Positions 1-8,852 of a DNA stretch of 64,000 bases are shown here, in pieces (within the stretch, counting starts at the first letter, position 1; the number at the start of each line of letters is the position of its first letter). Under the pieces are notes generated by a model. It did not search any database, was not told the origin of the DNA, and was given only the letters and a program-made list of their open reading frames with translations. The stretch comes from Candidatus Mnemosynella biddleae. GTDB lineage: Archaea; Halobacteriota; Archaeoglobi; Mnemosynellales; Mnemosynellaceae. Made by a program: the position numbers and the translations under genes. The stretch is taken from positions 124,001 to 188,000 of the forward strand of contig MTMI02000009.1 of assembly GCA_002011165.2 (NCBI GenBank), given 5' to 3'.

Positions 1-975
1 CTCTGTATAGTTACTCCCCAAGCCATGACTGGTTCTGATGAAATAGCAGATGTCATTGTTGAGGTTTCTCGGAAATATAGAAAACCAATTCTTTGTTCTT
101 TTATGGGCGGAGAGCTCATGGAAAAAGGAATAAAAATTCTGAGAGAGAACGGCATTCCGAACTATCCAGATCCAGAAAGAGCTGCTAAGACCTTCCGAGC
201 TATGGTTGCCTTTGAAGAGAACAGAAAGAAAAAGAGAGGTGAATTCGTGAAATTCGATGTTGATTCTAATAGGGTGAAAAAAATCATAATGGAGGCAAGG
301 AAAAAAGGAGTTACATATCTCGGACTCGAAACTCTTGATATACTGGATGCATACGGAATTCCAGTTGTGAGATCAAAAATTGTTAAAAGTGAGGAGGAGG
401 CTGTAAAAGTTTCCCGAGAACTTGGTTATCCTGTCGTTATGAAAATTCTCTCTCCACAGGTCGTCCATAAATCTGATGTCGGAGGTGTGGTCATCGGGAT
501 AAATTCGGATGAAGAGGCTAAACTCAGCTATAACAAGATTATCGAAAATGTCAAGAGATATGTCCCTGATGCTGAAATAAAAGGCGTTCTCGTTCAGCAG
601 ATGGTTTCTGGAGGAGTAGAAACGATAATAGGAAGTACCAAAGATGCCCAATTTGACAACATGATAATGTTCGGGCTTGGTGGAATTTATGTTGAAGTTC
701 TTAAAGATGTATCCTTCAGACTTACTCCGATAACAAAGGAAGAGGCAAAAGAAATGATCAAAGAAATAAAAAGTGGAAGAATTCTTCAAGGCTATAGAGG
801 TAGTGAAGAATATGATATTGAAGCGATTTCTGAGGTCCTTCTTAGAGTTTCCCAGCTCATAACAGATTTCCCCGAAATTCTCGAATTGGACATAAATCCT
901 CTTGTTGTTTTTGAAAAGGGTAAAGGTTGTATAGCAGTTGATGCAAGATTAACGTTGGAGGGAAAAATGGAATGA
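1..975 (+). CDS. ADP-forming acyl-CoA/acetate-CoA synthetase, C-terminal part (cut by left edge)
   Basis: The reading frame is open from base 1, so this is the 3' part of a larger gene. The first residues, VTPQAMT, match the end of the CoA-ligase domain of acyl-CoA synthetases (NDP-forming), and an ATP-grasp domain follows with the conserved HKSDVGGVV stretch around residue 150 and a DINPL element near the end. The family interconverts acyl-CoA, ADP and phosphate with acid, CoA and ATP, and is used by archaea to conserve energy from acetyl-CoA or other acyl-CoAs. Substrate cannot be told from this fragment. Its stop overlaps the next start (ATGA), so the two are co-translated. Confidence 0.9.
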   Translation, partial: LCIVTPQAMTGSDEIADVIVEVSRKYRKPILCSFMGGELMEKGIKILRENGIPNYPDPERAAKTFRAMVAFEENRKKKRGEFVKFDVDSNRVKKIIMEARKKGVTYLGLETLDILDAYGIPVVRSKIVKSEEEAVKVSRELGYPVVMKILSPQVVHKSDVGGVVIGINSDEEAKLSYNKIIENVKRYVPDAEIKGVLVQQMVSGGVETIIGSTKDAQFDNMIMFGLGGIYVEVLKDVSFRLTPITKEEAKEMIKEIKSGRILQGYRGSEEYDIEAISEVLLRVSQLITDFPEILELDINPLVVFEKGKGCIAVDARLTLEGKME

Positions 976-2045
976 GACCTATTTATCTTTGTTCACCAAA
1001 AAAACATGCAGGTAAAACTTCGATAGGAATTGGACTTATCATGGCAATGAGAGAGAGAGGTTTGAAGATAGGATACATGAAACCTATAGGAACTGTTTTC
1101 AGGGATCTTGATGGTAGACTTGTTGACGAAGATCCATATCATCTGAAATCCATCCTTAAACTAGAAGATTCTCCTGAAGACATGTCGCCAATTGATCTCA
1201 CAACTGAGACTATCAGAGATATTCTAAGAGGAAAAGAAAAGCGAATAATGGAGAGGATAAAAGAATCCTTTGAGATAGTATCGAGAGATAAAGATATTAT
1301 GTTGATTGAAGGAGGGCCAAGCATGACTCACGGAATTTCCTTAGGGCTCTCAGATGCCTGTGTTGCGAGAGAGTTAAACACAAGAATCTTGCTCATTGCA
1401 AAATATGACACTGAAATTTCACTTGTTGATCAGATTATCCTCGGAACAACTTTAGCTCCTGAAGAACTTATCAGCGGAGTAATAATAAATGACGTTCCTG
1501 AAACTGCGATGGATTTTGTCCAAGGAGTTATCGTTCCATTTCTGGAGAAAAAGGGTGTTAATATCCTTGGAGTGATTCAAAGAGAGAGAATACTCCGAGC
1601 AGTTCCCATAAAACAGATTGTAGAAGAGCTCGGCGGAGAAGTTCTTGCTGGAAGATCGTCCTTGGACAAACTCGTTGACTACTTCCTAATAGGAGCAATG
1701 GAGGTAGGTTCAGCCATAAAATACTTCAGAAGAGCTCCAAACTCCGCGGTTATAACTGGAGGGGATCGATCAGACATTCAAATGGCTGCAATTGAGACCG
1801 GAATAAGATGTCTCGTGCTTACGGGGAATAGAAGGCCAAGCGAAGTTATACTGGCAGCTGCAGAGGAGAGGGGAATACCTGTAATACTTGTGCCAATGGA
1901 TACCATGAGCACAGTTGAAAGAATGGAGGGTATGCTCGGGAGATTGAAAGTTCAGAACGAGGAACAGATAAAGTGTATAAAAGAGCTCATAGAAAAATAC
2001 GTTGACTTAGAGAGAGTCCTGAAGGATGTGGAGGTCGATGCTTGA
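972..2045 (+). CDS. phosphotransacetylase-like P-loop protein with DRTGG domain
   Basis: The N-terminus has a BioD/cobyrinate-synthase-like P-loop (SPKKHAGKTS, residues 8-17) and an acidic EGG motif near residue 115; the C-terminal third (from about residue 245) looks like a DRTGG domain (GDRSDIQMAAIETG). This two-domain architecture is annotated as 'phosphotransacetylase family protein' in archaea and bacteria, and in several archaea it sits beside ADP-forming acetyl-CoA synthetase, as here. That suggests a regulatory or accessory role in acetyl-CoA metabolism, but no reaction is established. The start overlaps the upstream stop and the 3' end overlaps pyrE. Confidence 0.75.
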   Translation: MRPIYLCSPKKHAGKTSIGIGLIMAMRERGLKIGYMKPIGTVFRDLDGRLVDEDPYHLKSILKLEDSPEDMSPIDLTTETIRDILRGKEKRIMERIKESFEIVSRDKDIMLIEGGPSMTHGISLGLSDACVARELNTRILLIAKYDTEISLVDQIILGTTLAPEELISGVIINDVPETAMDFVQGVIVPFLEKKGVNILGVIQRERILRAVPIKQIVEELGGEVLAGRSSLDKLVDYFLIGAMEVGSAIKYFRRAPNSAVITGGDRSDIQMAAIETGIRCLVLTGNRRPSEVILAAAEERGIPVILVPMDTMSTVERMEGMLGRLKVQNEEQIKCIKELIEKYVDLERVLKDVEVDA

Positions 2046-2568
2046 GGAGCTTATAAAGAGCTCCGGTGCAATTAAATACGGTGATTTCCTGCTGAGATCT
2101 GGAAAGAGGAGCCATTACTATATAGACAAATACATGTTCGAAACAGATCCAGAGGTTCTAAATTGCATTGCTGAGGAGATAACAAGAAGAATAGATCCCA
2201 AGAATTATGATCGGGTTGCTGGCGTTGAACTCGGAGGAGTGCCTCTAGCAGTTGCAGTATCTTTAAAAACTGGATTGAAGAGCATCTTCGTTAGAAAAAG
2301 GCAAAAGGAATATGGAACTGCAAATAGAATCGAGGGCGATTTCAGAAGTGGTATGAAAATACTTCTCGTCGAAGATGTTGTGACGAGTGGTGGGGCGCTT
2401 TTCGACGCAATAAAAATTATCGAAGAAGCTGGAGGGGAAATAAAAAAGATCTTCGTTGTTGTCGATAGAATGGAGGGAGGAGTGGAGAGAATAAAAGAAA
2501 TGTACGATGTCGAAGTTCTCATCACGGTTAAATCACTGGGGATTCCCGAAGGAGCTCCTGAATCCTGA
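2038..2568 (+). CDS. pyrE: orotate phosphoribosyltransferase
   Basis: Transfers phosphoribose from PRPP to orotate, giving OMP in pyrimidine synthesis. The PRPP-binding loop LLVEDVVTSGGA lies around residues 110-121, and the orotate-side segment SGKRSHYYIDKY near the N-terminus fits the family; about 176 residues is normal for archaeal PyrE. I prefer the ATG at 2038 (family-like N-terminus MLEELIKSSGAIKYGDF, GGAGGT just upstream), although an in-frame ATG at 2026 is also open. The gene overlaps the upstream one by 8 bases and its 3' end overlaps the convergent GIY-YIG gene by about 40 bases. Confidence 0.93.
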   Translation: MLEELIKSSGAIKYGDFLLRSGKRSHYYIDKYMFETDPEVLNCIAEEITRRIDPKNYDRVAGVELGGVPLAVAVSLKTGLKSIFVRKRQKEYGTANRIEGDFRSGMKILLVEDVVTSGGALFDAIKIIEEAGGEIKKIFVVVDRMEGGVERIKEMYDVEVLITVKSLGIPEGAPES

Positions 2569-2986
2569 GAATTTTCGGTTTCAGTCCGAGTTCCACGTAA
2601 CTCTTTTCAGAGAGAGTAACTGCTTCAGAAAATGACGGGAAATAGAAAAGATGAGATTTGCAATTACAATCACTGCTGCCGAATTTTGGAGCTTCTCCAA
2701 AAGCAGTATTTCTGAGTTTCGAGGCAACTTCACATTCCATTTTTCTTTCCACTTCTGCAAAAATGACGTGGGAGAAAGGATGAGAGTTTAGAAGATAATC
2801 TATATGCCATCTGAGTTTCTTATTTTTGGATGTATGTCTGAGAACTCTCTTCATACCATAGCTCATGGAGCTTCCGGTGTAAACATAAAAACCCTTCTCA
2901 AACTTCAGATTTCCCAGAGCCCCAATTTTTATTGAGCTTCTCGATCTTACGGGAATAATCAGAGAATAAACTATATTCACCCTCAT
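2528..2986 (-). CDS. GIY-YIG/DUF123 family protein
   Basis: A 152-residue protein of the archaeal DUF123 group, related to the GIY-YIG nuclease fold. The N-terminal segment has the family-type FYVYTGSS (the YVYTG replaces GIY-YIG), followed by RVLRHTSKNKKLRWHIDYLL, where the basic residues and HIDYL are typical. Members are small and uncharacterised; a nuclease role is inferred from fold only. It overlaps the Nudix gene by 4 bases (ATGA) and so forms an operon with it. Confidence 0.8.
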   Translation of the reverse strand: MRVNIVYSLIIPVRSRSSIKIGALGNLKFEKGFYVYTGSSMSYGMKRVLRHTSKNKKLRWHIDYLLNSHPFSHVIFAEVERKMECEVASKLRNTAFGEAPKFGSSDCNCKSHLFYFPSFSEAVTLSEKSYVELGLKPKILRIQELLRESPVI

Positions 2987-3393
2987 ATCATTTTAAGTTC
3001 TTTCAAAAGTTTTAAAAGAGAGGGGGTAACTTTGATATTTCTAAGTTCCTTCAACGACACCCATCTGAGTTCAAGAGCATCAGAAGAAGCTTTTGGAGTC
3101 CCAGAAATAATTCTGCAAAAGTAATCTATAAGAATGTAGTGATATACCACATCTCCTTCTTTTTCCACTATACTCTCTACAATTCCAGCAAGTTCTCCAA
3201 CTTCCACCTCTACTGAAAGTTCTTCTTGAACCTCCCTTTTGAGGGCCTCCTCCAATTTCTCTCCCCATTTTATTTTTCCACCAGGAATTGACCAGTAACC
3301 CTCAAAGGGAGGGTTGCCCCTTCTTATCATCAAAAGCTTATCTTCTTCGATTATAAGCGCTCCCACAGAAGGGATTGGATATTTTGAACTCAA
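2983..3393 (-). CDS. Nudix hydrolase
   Basis: A 136-residue single-domain Nudix protein. The Nudix box is visible as GGKIKWGEKLEEALKREVQE followed by EL (about residues 39-60), matching G-x5-E-x7-REUxEE with a Ser in place of the usual final Gly. These enzymes hydrolyse nucleoside diphosphates linked to another group (oxidised nucleotides, ADP-ribose, sugar nucleotides); the substrate cannot be inferred here. Operonic with the downstream DUF123 gene (4-base overlap). Confidence 0.88.
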   Translation of the reverse strand: MSSKYPIPSVGALIIEEDKLLMIRRGNPPFEGYWSIPGGKIKWGEKLEEALKREVQEELSVEVEVGELAGIVESIVEKEGDVVYHYILIDYFCRIISGTPKASSDALELRWVSLKELRNIKVTPSLLKLLKELKMI

Positions 3394-3410
3394 AGAAACA
3401 CCTCTCAGCT

Positions 3411-3725
3411 TTAAGACTGAAGAATGGTTCTCAGAAGGTGAATGTACTCTTTTTTGAGCTCGTAAACCACTATCCCCGAGGAATGATTTCTTATAGATTT
3501 CAGAATTCCCAAACGAGATTCTATTGCTCCAATGATGGCTGCAACTGACTTCTTGGATACTTCGAAATTAATTTTCTTCAGTGCTTTGTAGATGGAATCC
3601 GTAGTAAATCTCTTCAACCTGAGTATCAATTTAAGCACTGCTCTCCTTATACCACTTTTATCCCTTTTCAGATATTTTTCTACTCTCGCTTTTACCTTAA
3701 GATTTACATTTCTGATGTCAGCCAT
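3411..3725 (-). CDS. DUF2551-like small basic protein
   Basis: A 104-residue, lysine/arginine-rich protein that I believe belongs to DUF2551, a family of euryarchaea with a probable winged-helix-like fold. The sequence is helical and basic (KARVEKYLKRDKSGIRRAVL at the N-terminus), with a C-terminal VVYELKKEY strand/helix. A nucleic-acid-binding role is an inference from charge and predicted fold. It lies 17 bases upstream of the Nudix gene on the same strand. Confidence 0.55.
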   Translation of the reverse strand: MADIRNVNLKVKARVEKYLKRDKSGIRRAVLKLILRLKRFTTDSIYKALKKINFEVSKKSVAAIIGAIESRLGILKSIRNHSSGIVVYELKKEYIHLLRTILQS

Positions 3726-3778
3726 CCAAGAAAAAATGAACGATTCATTTATTTAGGTTTTTCTCCGACAAAGGCACT

Positions 3779-4153
3779 ATGGAAGAAATAGCGGGAACGT
3801 GTGAATATTGTGGAGCTGAATTGAGAGTTGTGGAGATTGTAGAAAGAGTGCTTAAAAGAGTTAAATGCGAATGTAGAGGATGTAAAAGAAAGTTTTTTAT
3901 TTATTTTGATGAACATTGGGATCATATTAAGGATTTCCCAGAAGAACTTATAGTGAGAGATGAAGATTTGAAGAGATTGATAGAGTCGAGAGTGGATATT
4001 CTTAAGGAAATTCTCACACCATCGCAGATAGAGGCAATAAAGAGTAAGCTTGAGGGGAGGCGACCCTCACCGAGTAATCTCTCAAGAGCAAGGAGAAGAT
4101 TAAGAGTAATTGAAGAACTTACTAGAGTTCACTTTGAGTTTCTTCTGTATTGA
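3779..4153 (+). CDS. zinc-ribbon protein of unknown function
   Basis: A 124-residue protein with an N-terminal zinc ribbon: CEYCG at residues 8-12 and CECRGC at about 36-41. The rest is helical, containing ILTPSQIEAIKSKLEGRRPS then a very basic SRARRRLR segment. I do not recognise the family. A DNA- or RNA-binding role is possible from the ribbon plus basic helix, but that is inference. It is divergent from the DUF2551 gene. Confidence 0.6.
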   Translation: MEEIAGTCEYCGAELRVVEIVERVLKRVKCECRGCKRKFFIYFDEHWDHIKDFPEELIVRDEDLKRLIESRVDILKEILTPSQIEAIKSKLEGRRPSPSNLSRARRRLRVIEELTRVHFEFLLY

Positions 4154-4639
4154 TTGCAAAATAATGCAACAAAGATGCTTGCAATGAAATCTCGTGTCCA
4201 TTACAACTTCACACATAAGAGTATACAAAATTTTTAATGTGCCTCATCCCGAGACCTCCGAAAATATTTATTCATATAATTTATATGATTAGACCTAATG
4301 AACCCTTCTTCTTCCATTTTTCCGCATGTTTAACCGGGGTTGAATTCGTGAGGAGATGAATATTCATATAATTGTTGTAATACTTGAGCTACCTCGAGCT
4401 GGGGTTTCATCACAAAAATTGTGTGATAGAGAGGATGATATTAAAATATTACAAAATTAAACGAGGACAAAAATTAAATTTTTTATTTTTTGTTTTGTAT
4501 GATAATGTATATTGATACCATTTATAAACTTGTATATTGGTAACTTTTATCATGATATTTATTATCATGGTAAACCCTACCATGGTAAAAGTGAGAGTTG
4601 AGAAGAAGTTAAGTATATCTGAAGAGAAAGAGAAGAAAG
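4154..4639. other. AT-rich spacer with palindromes and direct repeats
   Basis: No convincing gene lies in these 486 bases. They contain a 12-base direct repeat (ATTCATATAATT at 4270-4281 and 4362-4373), an inverted repeat CATATA/TATATG at 4273-4287, an ATCACA/TGTGAT hairpin at 4409-4427, a 9-base direct repeat TGTATATTG at 4506-4514 and 4531-4539, a TATA-like box at 4521-4530 and three phased palindromes at 4548-4587. A 32-codon ORF (4567-4665) begins at the ATG inside the middle palindrome and overlaps the next gene in another frame. Confidence 0.7.
4548..4587. promoter_or_regulatory. three 10-bp palindromes at exact 15-bp spacing (putative operator)
   Basis: TATCATGATA (4548-4557), TATCATGGTA (4563-4572) and TACCATGGTA (4578-4587) fit the consensus TAYCATGRTA. 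The first and third are perfect palindromes and the middle is a half-and-half hybrid. Their start-to-start distance is exactly 15 bp. They begin about 20 bp after the TATA-like box TTTATAAACT (4521-4530), covering the expected transcription start of the gene at 4640, which would suit a repressor blocking initiation. The binding protein is unknown. Confidence 0.55.
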
Positions 4640-4951
4640 ATGACGAAACGAAGATACGAAACTGATGTTGCGATGTGGATAGTTGAAAAAGAGGAGTACA
4701 GAACCAGAATAAAAGCAGTAGTTAAAGAGAGCGAGGAAGAGATTAGAGTGGAAAACTTCACGTTAGATCCTTCCAAATGGGTTTTAATGGTTGGAAACAA
4801 AAGATCAAGAGCCGGAGAGAGCGTAATAAGGAGAATTATGGAAGAAAATGATATAGATGTTTACGAATACAAAAAACATAATCCCCAGGATTTTTCTCAA
4901 GCTCCAATGTGGATAACAGTTAAAGGTAAAAAAGTTGAAAGAATATACTGA
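4640..4951 (+). CDS. hypothetical protein, 103 aa
   Basis: I do not recognise this protein. It is 103 residues, charged, without membrane segments or cysteines, with mixed strands (YRTRIKAVVKESEEEIRVENF) and a helix-rich middle (GESVIRRIMEENDIDVYEY). It follows a promoter region with three phased palindromes, so its expression is probably controlled. The next gene (Mth938-like) starts 9 bases after its stop, implying co-transcription. Confidence 0.6.
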   Translation: MTKRRYETDVAMWIVEKEEYRTRIKAVVKESEEEIRVENFTLDPSKWVLMVGNKRSRAGESVIRRIMEENDIDVYEYKKHNPQDFSQAPMWITVKGKKVERIY

Positions 4952-4960
4952 AGGTGCAGA

Positions 4961-5314
4961 ATGATGATCGAAGAGATACAATTCGGTAAAATAAAAATTA
5001 ATGGAATTTTGATTGAACATGATGTTGTGATAACACCGAGTGGAGAGGTTGTAGACAGAAGAAAGAGATTGAGCACCAGAAGTCATGAGATTGAAAAGGA
5101 GGAGATAGTGAGACTTCTCGAAGAAGATCCAGAAGTCATCATAATAGGTGCAGGAATGATGAACAGAGTGCAAGTAACAGACGAAGCAAGAGAACTGATA
5201 AGAGAGAAGGGAATCCTCCTATATATTCATAACTCTAGAGAGGCAATCAGAAAATTCAACGAAATGAGAGAGGAAGGTAAAAAGGTTGGAGCTATAATAC
5301 ATATCACATGTTAA
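4961..5314 (+). CDS. Mth938-like (DUF498) domain protein
   Basis: A 117-residue protein of the Mth938/NDUFAF3/AAMDC fold. Typical segments are IEEIQFGKIKINGI at the N-terminus, HDVVITPSG, and the family-defining DPEVIIIGAGMMNRVQV around residues 64-80, followed by a Rossmann-like end. The archaeal members have no proven biochemical role; the mitochondrial relative helps complex I assembly. The 3' end overlaps S6e on the other strand by 4 bases. Confidence 0.8.
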   Translation: MMIEEIQFGKIKINGILIEHDVVITPSGEVVDRRKRLSTRSHEIEKEEIVRLLEEDPEVIIIGAGMMNRVQVTDEARELIREKGILLYIHNSREAIRKFNEMREEGKKVGAIIHITC

Positions 5315-5739
5315 CTTTCCGAAGTGCTCTCCACTTTTTCTCCGCCTTCCTCTCCTTCCTCGAGACCCAAAAGTGTTTCTATTTTTTTCCTTCCCCTCTT
5401 CACAATCTTTGTGTTTATCTGCACAATGTTTGGTGAGATTGTGTTGCCAACCACAGTCTTCCTCTTTCTAACCCCTTTCTTCTTGGGATGAAATCCCGGA
5501 GGTCCTGCAAGAAGAACTCTTCTTCTCCACGGCCCAGGCAGATCTCTTCTCATTGGAAATCCATCTTTATCCGAACCACCTGTAATCTCAAGAACATAAC
5601 CTGGAAGACCTATGGCATCTCCTTCTACTGTGTCCCCAATTCTCTTTCCGATGAAAACACTAGCCTGTGGGTCAGATATCTCAGTCTGATATGCTCTTCC
5701 AGTTTTTGGATCAGATATCACCAATTTAAACTCCACCAT
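5311..5739 (-). CDS. rps6e: ribosomal protein S6e
   Basis: Small-subunit protein S6e, which binds rRNA in archaea and eukaryotes. The 142-residue sequence carries the family landmarks FIGKRIGDTVEGDAIGLPGY, the GGSDKDGFPMRRD segment around residue 55 and the basic HPKKKGVRKRKTVVGNTIS near residue 84. The C-terminal tail is Glu/Ser-rich. It is the last gene of the L7Ae-S28e-L24e-Ndk-aIF5B operon, 13 bases after aIF5B. Confidence 0.96.
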   Translation of the reverse strand: MVEFKLVISDPKTGRAYQTEISDPQASVFIGKRIGDTVEGDAIGLPGYVLEITGGSDKDGFPMRRDLPGPWRRRVLLAGPPGFHPKKKGVRKRKTVVGNTISPNIVQINTKIVKRGRKKIETLLGLEEGEEGGEKVESTSES

Positions 5740-5752
5740 TTAATCACCTCAT

Positions 5753-7525
5753 TTATCTACCCCAGAAAGGATTTTTCTCCCTTTTAATTTTTAGCACCTC
5801 TCTAAAGACTTCAAGCTCATGATCCTCAAGAGCTTCCTGAAGATCTTGCTCTATTATCTTTGCATGTCTTTCTGGTATGTCCACGTATAAAATCTCTCCT
5901 TCTTTAATTTGTCTTCCGACAGTTGGACCGTCAATGGCTATTGCAACTTCTTTACCTCTTTCCGCAACACTTAGATTTTCGCCCCGATCCTGAATGCCTT
6001 TAACAACTCCAATTTTTATACCTTTTTCATTCATAAGTTCTGAGTTGTTGTGAAGATTTCCGCCAAGAACTCTTACTCCAACGATTGCAGGATTGCTCCT
6101 TCTAAACACAAATCCGGGAAGAATCATGATCTTGGCAGGTCTGGCAATTATTTCAAGCTTTCTCTTCTCACTCTCGCTTTTGAGTTTCTCCACCCATCCT
6201 ACATACTCATCTACTAAATTGTATATCACGTTTCCCGTAAATATTCTGACTTTCTCCTGAGAAGCTATCTCCTTCGCATCCTGGGTTACCTTCACATTGA
6301 ACCCTATGACGCATCTGTAGACTTCATTTTCCATCGTCGCTGCTTCCATTACATCGGACTTCGTGATATCACCAACATCAGCCTTTCTCACGGAAATTTT
6401 ATTTTCTCTGAGTTCTCCGAGAAGTGCTTCGAGCGAGCCAAGAGTATCCGCCTTTATGATAACTCCCTCGAGATCAGTAGAAATTCTAACTTCGCCAATT
6501 GCAAATTTTATTTCCTCCAGAACTTTCTCTAGCCCTTCTTCAGGAGCGACCCTCAACGGAGATCCCGCTAAAGCCCCCTCAAGCCCAGGAGCAACTATTT
6601 TAATTCCAGAAGCTGCAACAGCCTCTTCAACGTTCATGAATCTACTTTCAACCCTCATCTCCCTCAGAGGTCTGGGTTTGAGGAGTGCCCTTACTTTGGT
6701 AACGATAGGTTCTTTAATGCCTCCGAGAACTACAAGGTCTCCGACCCTTATAACTCCATCATATATTACCGCATCCACTGTTGTTCCGAAACCTCTCTCT
6801 TCCTTGACTTCAAGAACTGTACCCATAGCAGGCCCATCGACATGGAGTTTTAGTTCGTTTTCGAGAAATCTCTGTGCTAGTCCCATGATAACCATTAGGA
6901 GATCCGGAACACCTTCTCCGGTAAGGGCGCTAATGGGAATTATACTGATATTCCTCGTGAAATCACGAATTCTGTCATATCTCTCCGAGCTGAATCCATG
7001 AGAATAGAGAGACTCAACAAGCTTGTAGATTCTCTCCTCGAGTTCTCTCCGAGCGCTCTCACTCTGATTCTTCAAACTTTCGGGGAACATTTCCCAACTC
7101 TGAGATTTCCAGCCCGGAATTTTATCTATCTTATTTGCAGCAACCACAAATGGAGTCTTAAAACGTCTGAGAATATTGATGGCTTCGACAGTTTGCGGTT
7201 TGAAACCCTCATTAATGTCAACGACAAGAATAGCAAGATCTGCAAGAGCCCCTCCACGTTCTCTCAGAGAGGTAAAAGCATGATGTCCTGGTGTGTCAAT
7301 GAAAAGAAGTCCTGGAACTCTAGTTTTTTCGATGAGAGGAGACTTACATACCTTTTTAATGACTTCAAGAGGGACCTCAGTTGCTCCGATATGCTGTGTG
7401 ATCCCTCCAGCCTCTCTTCTCGCTACTGTAGTACCACGTATTGTATCCAATAGAGTGGTCTTTCCGTGATCCACATGCCCGAGAACGCTGACTATAGGGG
7501 TCCTGAGCCTTTTTTCCTCACTCAT
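5753..7525 (-). CDS. infB: translation initiation factor aIF5B (IF-2 type GTPase)
   Basis: Promotes ribosomal subunit joining. The GTPase motifs are clear: GHVDHGKTT (G1), DTPGHHAF (G3) and NKID (G4), followed by domain II ([23 protein letters not shown]) and the C-terminal domains expected of archaeal aIF5B, with about 590 residues in all. Two starts are open: ATG at 7540 and ATG at 7525. The latter gives [21 protein letters not shown] and a smaller overlap with ndk, so I use it. It is co-transcribed with ndk upstream and S6e downstream. Confidence 0.96.
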   Translation of the reverse strand: MSEEKRLRTPIVSVLGHVDHGKTTLLDTIRGTTVARREAGGITQHIGATEVPLEVIKKVCKSPLIEKTRVPGLLFIDTPGHHAFTSLRERGGALADLAILVVDINEGFKPQTVEAINILRRFKTPFVVAANKIDKIPGWKSQSWEMFPESLKNQSESARRELEERIYKLVESLYSHGFSSERYDRIRDFTRNISIIPISALTGEGVPDLLMVIMGLAQRFLENELKLHVDGPAMGTVLEVKEERGFGTTVDAVIYDGVIRVGDLVVLGGIKEPIVTKVRALLKPRPLREMRVESRFMNVEEAVAASGIKIVAPGLEGALAGSPLRVAPEEGLEKVLEEIKFAIGEVRISTDLEGVIIKADTLGSLEALLGELRENKISVRKADVGDITKSDVMEAATMENEVYRCVIGFNVKVTQDAKEIASQEKVRIFTGNVIYNLVDEYVGWVEKLKSESEKRKLEIIARPAKIMILPGFVFRRSNPAIVGVRVLGGNLHNNSELMNEKGIKIGVVKGIQDRGENLSVAERGKEVAIAIDGPTVGRQIKEGEILYVDIPERHAKIIEQDLQEALEDHELEVFREVLKIKREKNPFWGR

Positions 7526-7967
7526 ACAACCATTCTTCATCTATTCTTTTATACTCGACGATCTCATCCTCAGAGAAGTAAAGAGAGATTTCTCTTTCAG
7601 CAGAGGAGAGCGAATCAGATGCATGAACAACATTTCTACCTATCTCGACTCCGAGATCTCCTCTTATAGTTCCGGGAGATGCTTCTAATGGATTTGTCGC
7701 TCCAATCATCTTTCTGACGATTTGAACTGCATTTTTACCTTCAATAACCATTGCAACGACAGGAGATGAAGTGATATATGAAATGAGAGGTTCGTAAAAC
7801 TCTTTTCCCCTGTGTTCTTCGTAGTGCTTCTCTGCGAGCTCTCTGGAAATTCGAAGCATCTTCATTCCAACGATCTTCAGACCTTTCTGCTCAACTCTTC
7901 TGATGACTTCTCCAATAAGTCCTCTTTGGACTCCATCCGGCTTGATCATCAAAAAGGTTCGCTCCAT
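7518..7967 (-). CDS. ndk: nucleoside diphosphate kinase
   Basis: Transfers the gamma-phosphate of ATP to NDPs through a phosphohistidine. The N-terminal [19 protein letters not shown] and the active-site NVVHASDS (His near residue 114) are exact family hallmarks; 149 residues is full length. It sits between L24e and aIF5B, a linkage common in euryarchaea, and overlaps the aIF5B start. Confidence 0.97.
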   Translation of the reverse strand: MERTFLMIKPDGVQRGLIGEVIRRVEQKGLKIVGMKMLRISRELAEKHYEEHRGKEFYEPLISYITSSPVVAMVIEGKNAVQIVRKMIGATNPLEASPGTIRGDLGVEIGRNVVHASDSLSSAEREISLYFSEDEIVEYKRIDEEWLYE

Positions 7968-7976
7968 GATTTTACC

Positions 7977-8147
7977 TCACTTCTTGGTTATCCACTTGAG
8001 TTTCCTTGGCAATCTTTTCAGTTCGAAGTTCTTCTCGCATTTAGAGGAGCAGAAATAATAAATTGTTCCATTCTTCATCACGAGCATCTTTCCGGTTCCG
8101 GGCTCAATCTCCTCGTTGCAGAAAGAGCATCTCCTGATCTCCACCAT
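7977..8147 (-). CDS. rpl24e: ribosomal protein L24e
   Basis: A 56-residue zinc-ribbon ribosomal protein of the large subunit, recovered by translating the minus strand between S28e and ndk. It reads [20 protein letters not shown] then continues through [16 protein letters not shown], with two CxxC/CxxxC pairs as zinc ligands, ending KWITKK. An alternative ATG two codons upstream (8153) overlaps the S28e stop; I use the one giving the usual MVEIRRC start. It is short but unambiguous. Confidence 0.94.
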   Translation of the reverse strand: MVEIRRCSFCNEEIEPGTGKMLVMKNGTIYYFCSSKCEKNFELKRLPRKLKWITKK

Positions 8148-8152
8148 ACCCA

Positions 8153-8365
8153 TCACCGCACAGTAAGTTTTCTTGCTTCACGAGCAGTTTCGAGAAGTAT
8201 CAGTATATCTCCAACCTTTACGGGTCCAAGAACATTTCTCGTAATAATTCTTCCCTTATTGCTACCTTCAAGAACTCTGCACTTCACCTGAGTTGCCTCT
8301 CCGTGCATCCCGGTTCTTCCTATTACCTCAACGACCTCCGCAGGAACTGCTTCGTCTTCAGGCAT
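8153..8365 (-). CDS. rps28e: ribosomal protein S28e
   Basis: A 70-residue small-subunit protein. The sequence [20 protein letters not shown] and [27 protein letters not shown], ending RKLTVR, is diagnostic of S28e, which has an OB-like fold near the mRNA exit. It is the second gene of the L7Ae operon, 21 bases after L7Ae, and overlaps the alternative L24e start. Confidence 0.97.
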   Translation of the reverse strand: MPEDEAVPAEVVEVIGRTGMHGEATQVKCRVLEGSNKGRIITRNVLGPVKVGDILILLETAREARKLTVR

Positions 8366-8386
8366 CTAGCTCAACCTCCTTAATTT

Positions 8387-8749
8387 TTACTTCTTAAGAG
8401 CTTTCACCTGTTCAGCCAATTCTCTAATAAGTTCCTTTGCTTCACCCTCCTCAACTATTGCAGCAGAGGAGCAGGAAACTTCCAATCCAGCTGCTCTTCC
8501 AAGCTCATCTTTACTTGAAACAAAAATATAGGCTACATTCTTCTCGTCGCAAAGCGGTGGTAAATGCATAACGATCTCCACTGGATCAACATCTCTGCTT
8601 ATATAGACAAATTTGGCGATGCCTCTCTCCACTGCTTTAGTGGTCTCATTAGCTCCTTTTTTGATCTTCCCTGTATCTCTTGCAATCTCAAGTGCTTGTA
8701 ATGCTCTCTCTTCAAGCTCTTTTGGAACCTCAAACCCAAACTCCACCAT
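8387..8749 (-). CDS. rpl7ae: ribosomal protein L7Ae / kink-turn binding protein
   Basis: L7Ae binds kink-turns in 23S rRNA, in C/D and H/ACA guide RNAs and in RNase P RNA. The [20 protein letters not shown] segment around residue 37 and the [11 protein letters not shown] element near residue 95 are canonical; 120 residues is full length. A strong ribosome site (GGGAGG) precedes the ATG. It heads the operon running to S6e, with a TATA-like element about 80 bases upstream. The RNase P RNA in this window is a likely partner. Confidence 0.97.
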   Translation of the reverse strand: MVEFGFEVPKELEERALQALEIARDTGKIKKGANETTKAVERGIAKFVYISRDVDPVEIVMHLPPLCDEKNVAYIFVSSKDELGRAAGLEVSCSSAAIVEEGEAKELIRELAEQVKALKK

Positions 8750-8825
8750 GTTTTTTCCTCCCTTTTCAGGATTTTTTCAATCCCTCATCTCAATTGTCAG
8801 AATGACGGATGTAATACGAATCGCT

Positions 8826-8840
8826 CCCTTTTAAACCTTT
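8826..8840 (-). promoter_or_regulatory. TATA/BRE promoter of the L7Ae operon
   Basis: On the minus strand the sequence reads AAAGGTTTAAAAGGG, a TATA-like core (TTTAAAA) preceded by a purine BRE. It lies about 80 bases before the L7Ae start and is the only good match in the spacer, predicting a 5' leader of about 50 bases. Confidence 0.5.
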
Positions 8841-8852
8841 TCATCGAATTCA

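Noticed and set aside
4567-4665. 32-codon ORF starting inside the palindromes
   Set aside because: Too short and overlaps the 4640 gene out of frame; no ribosome site. Kept only as a note, not as a gene.
6363-7001. 212-codon ORF antisense to aIF5B
   Set aside because: Shadow of a conserved gene, low-complexity Ser-rich translation.
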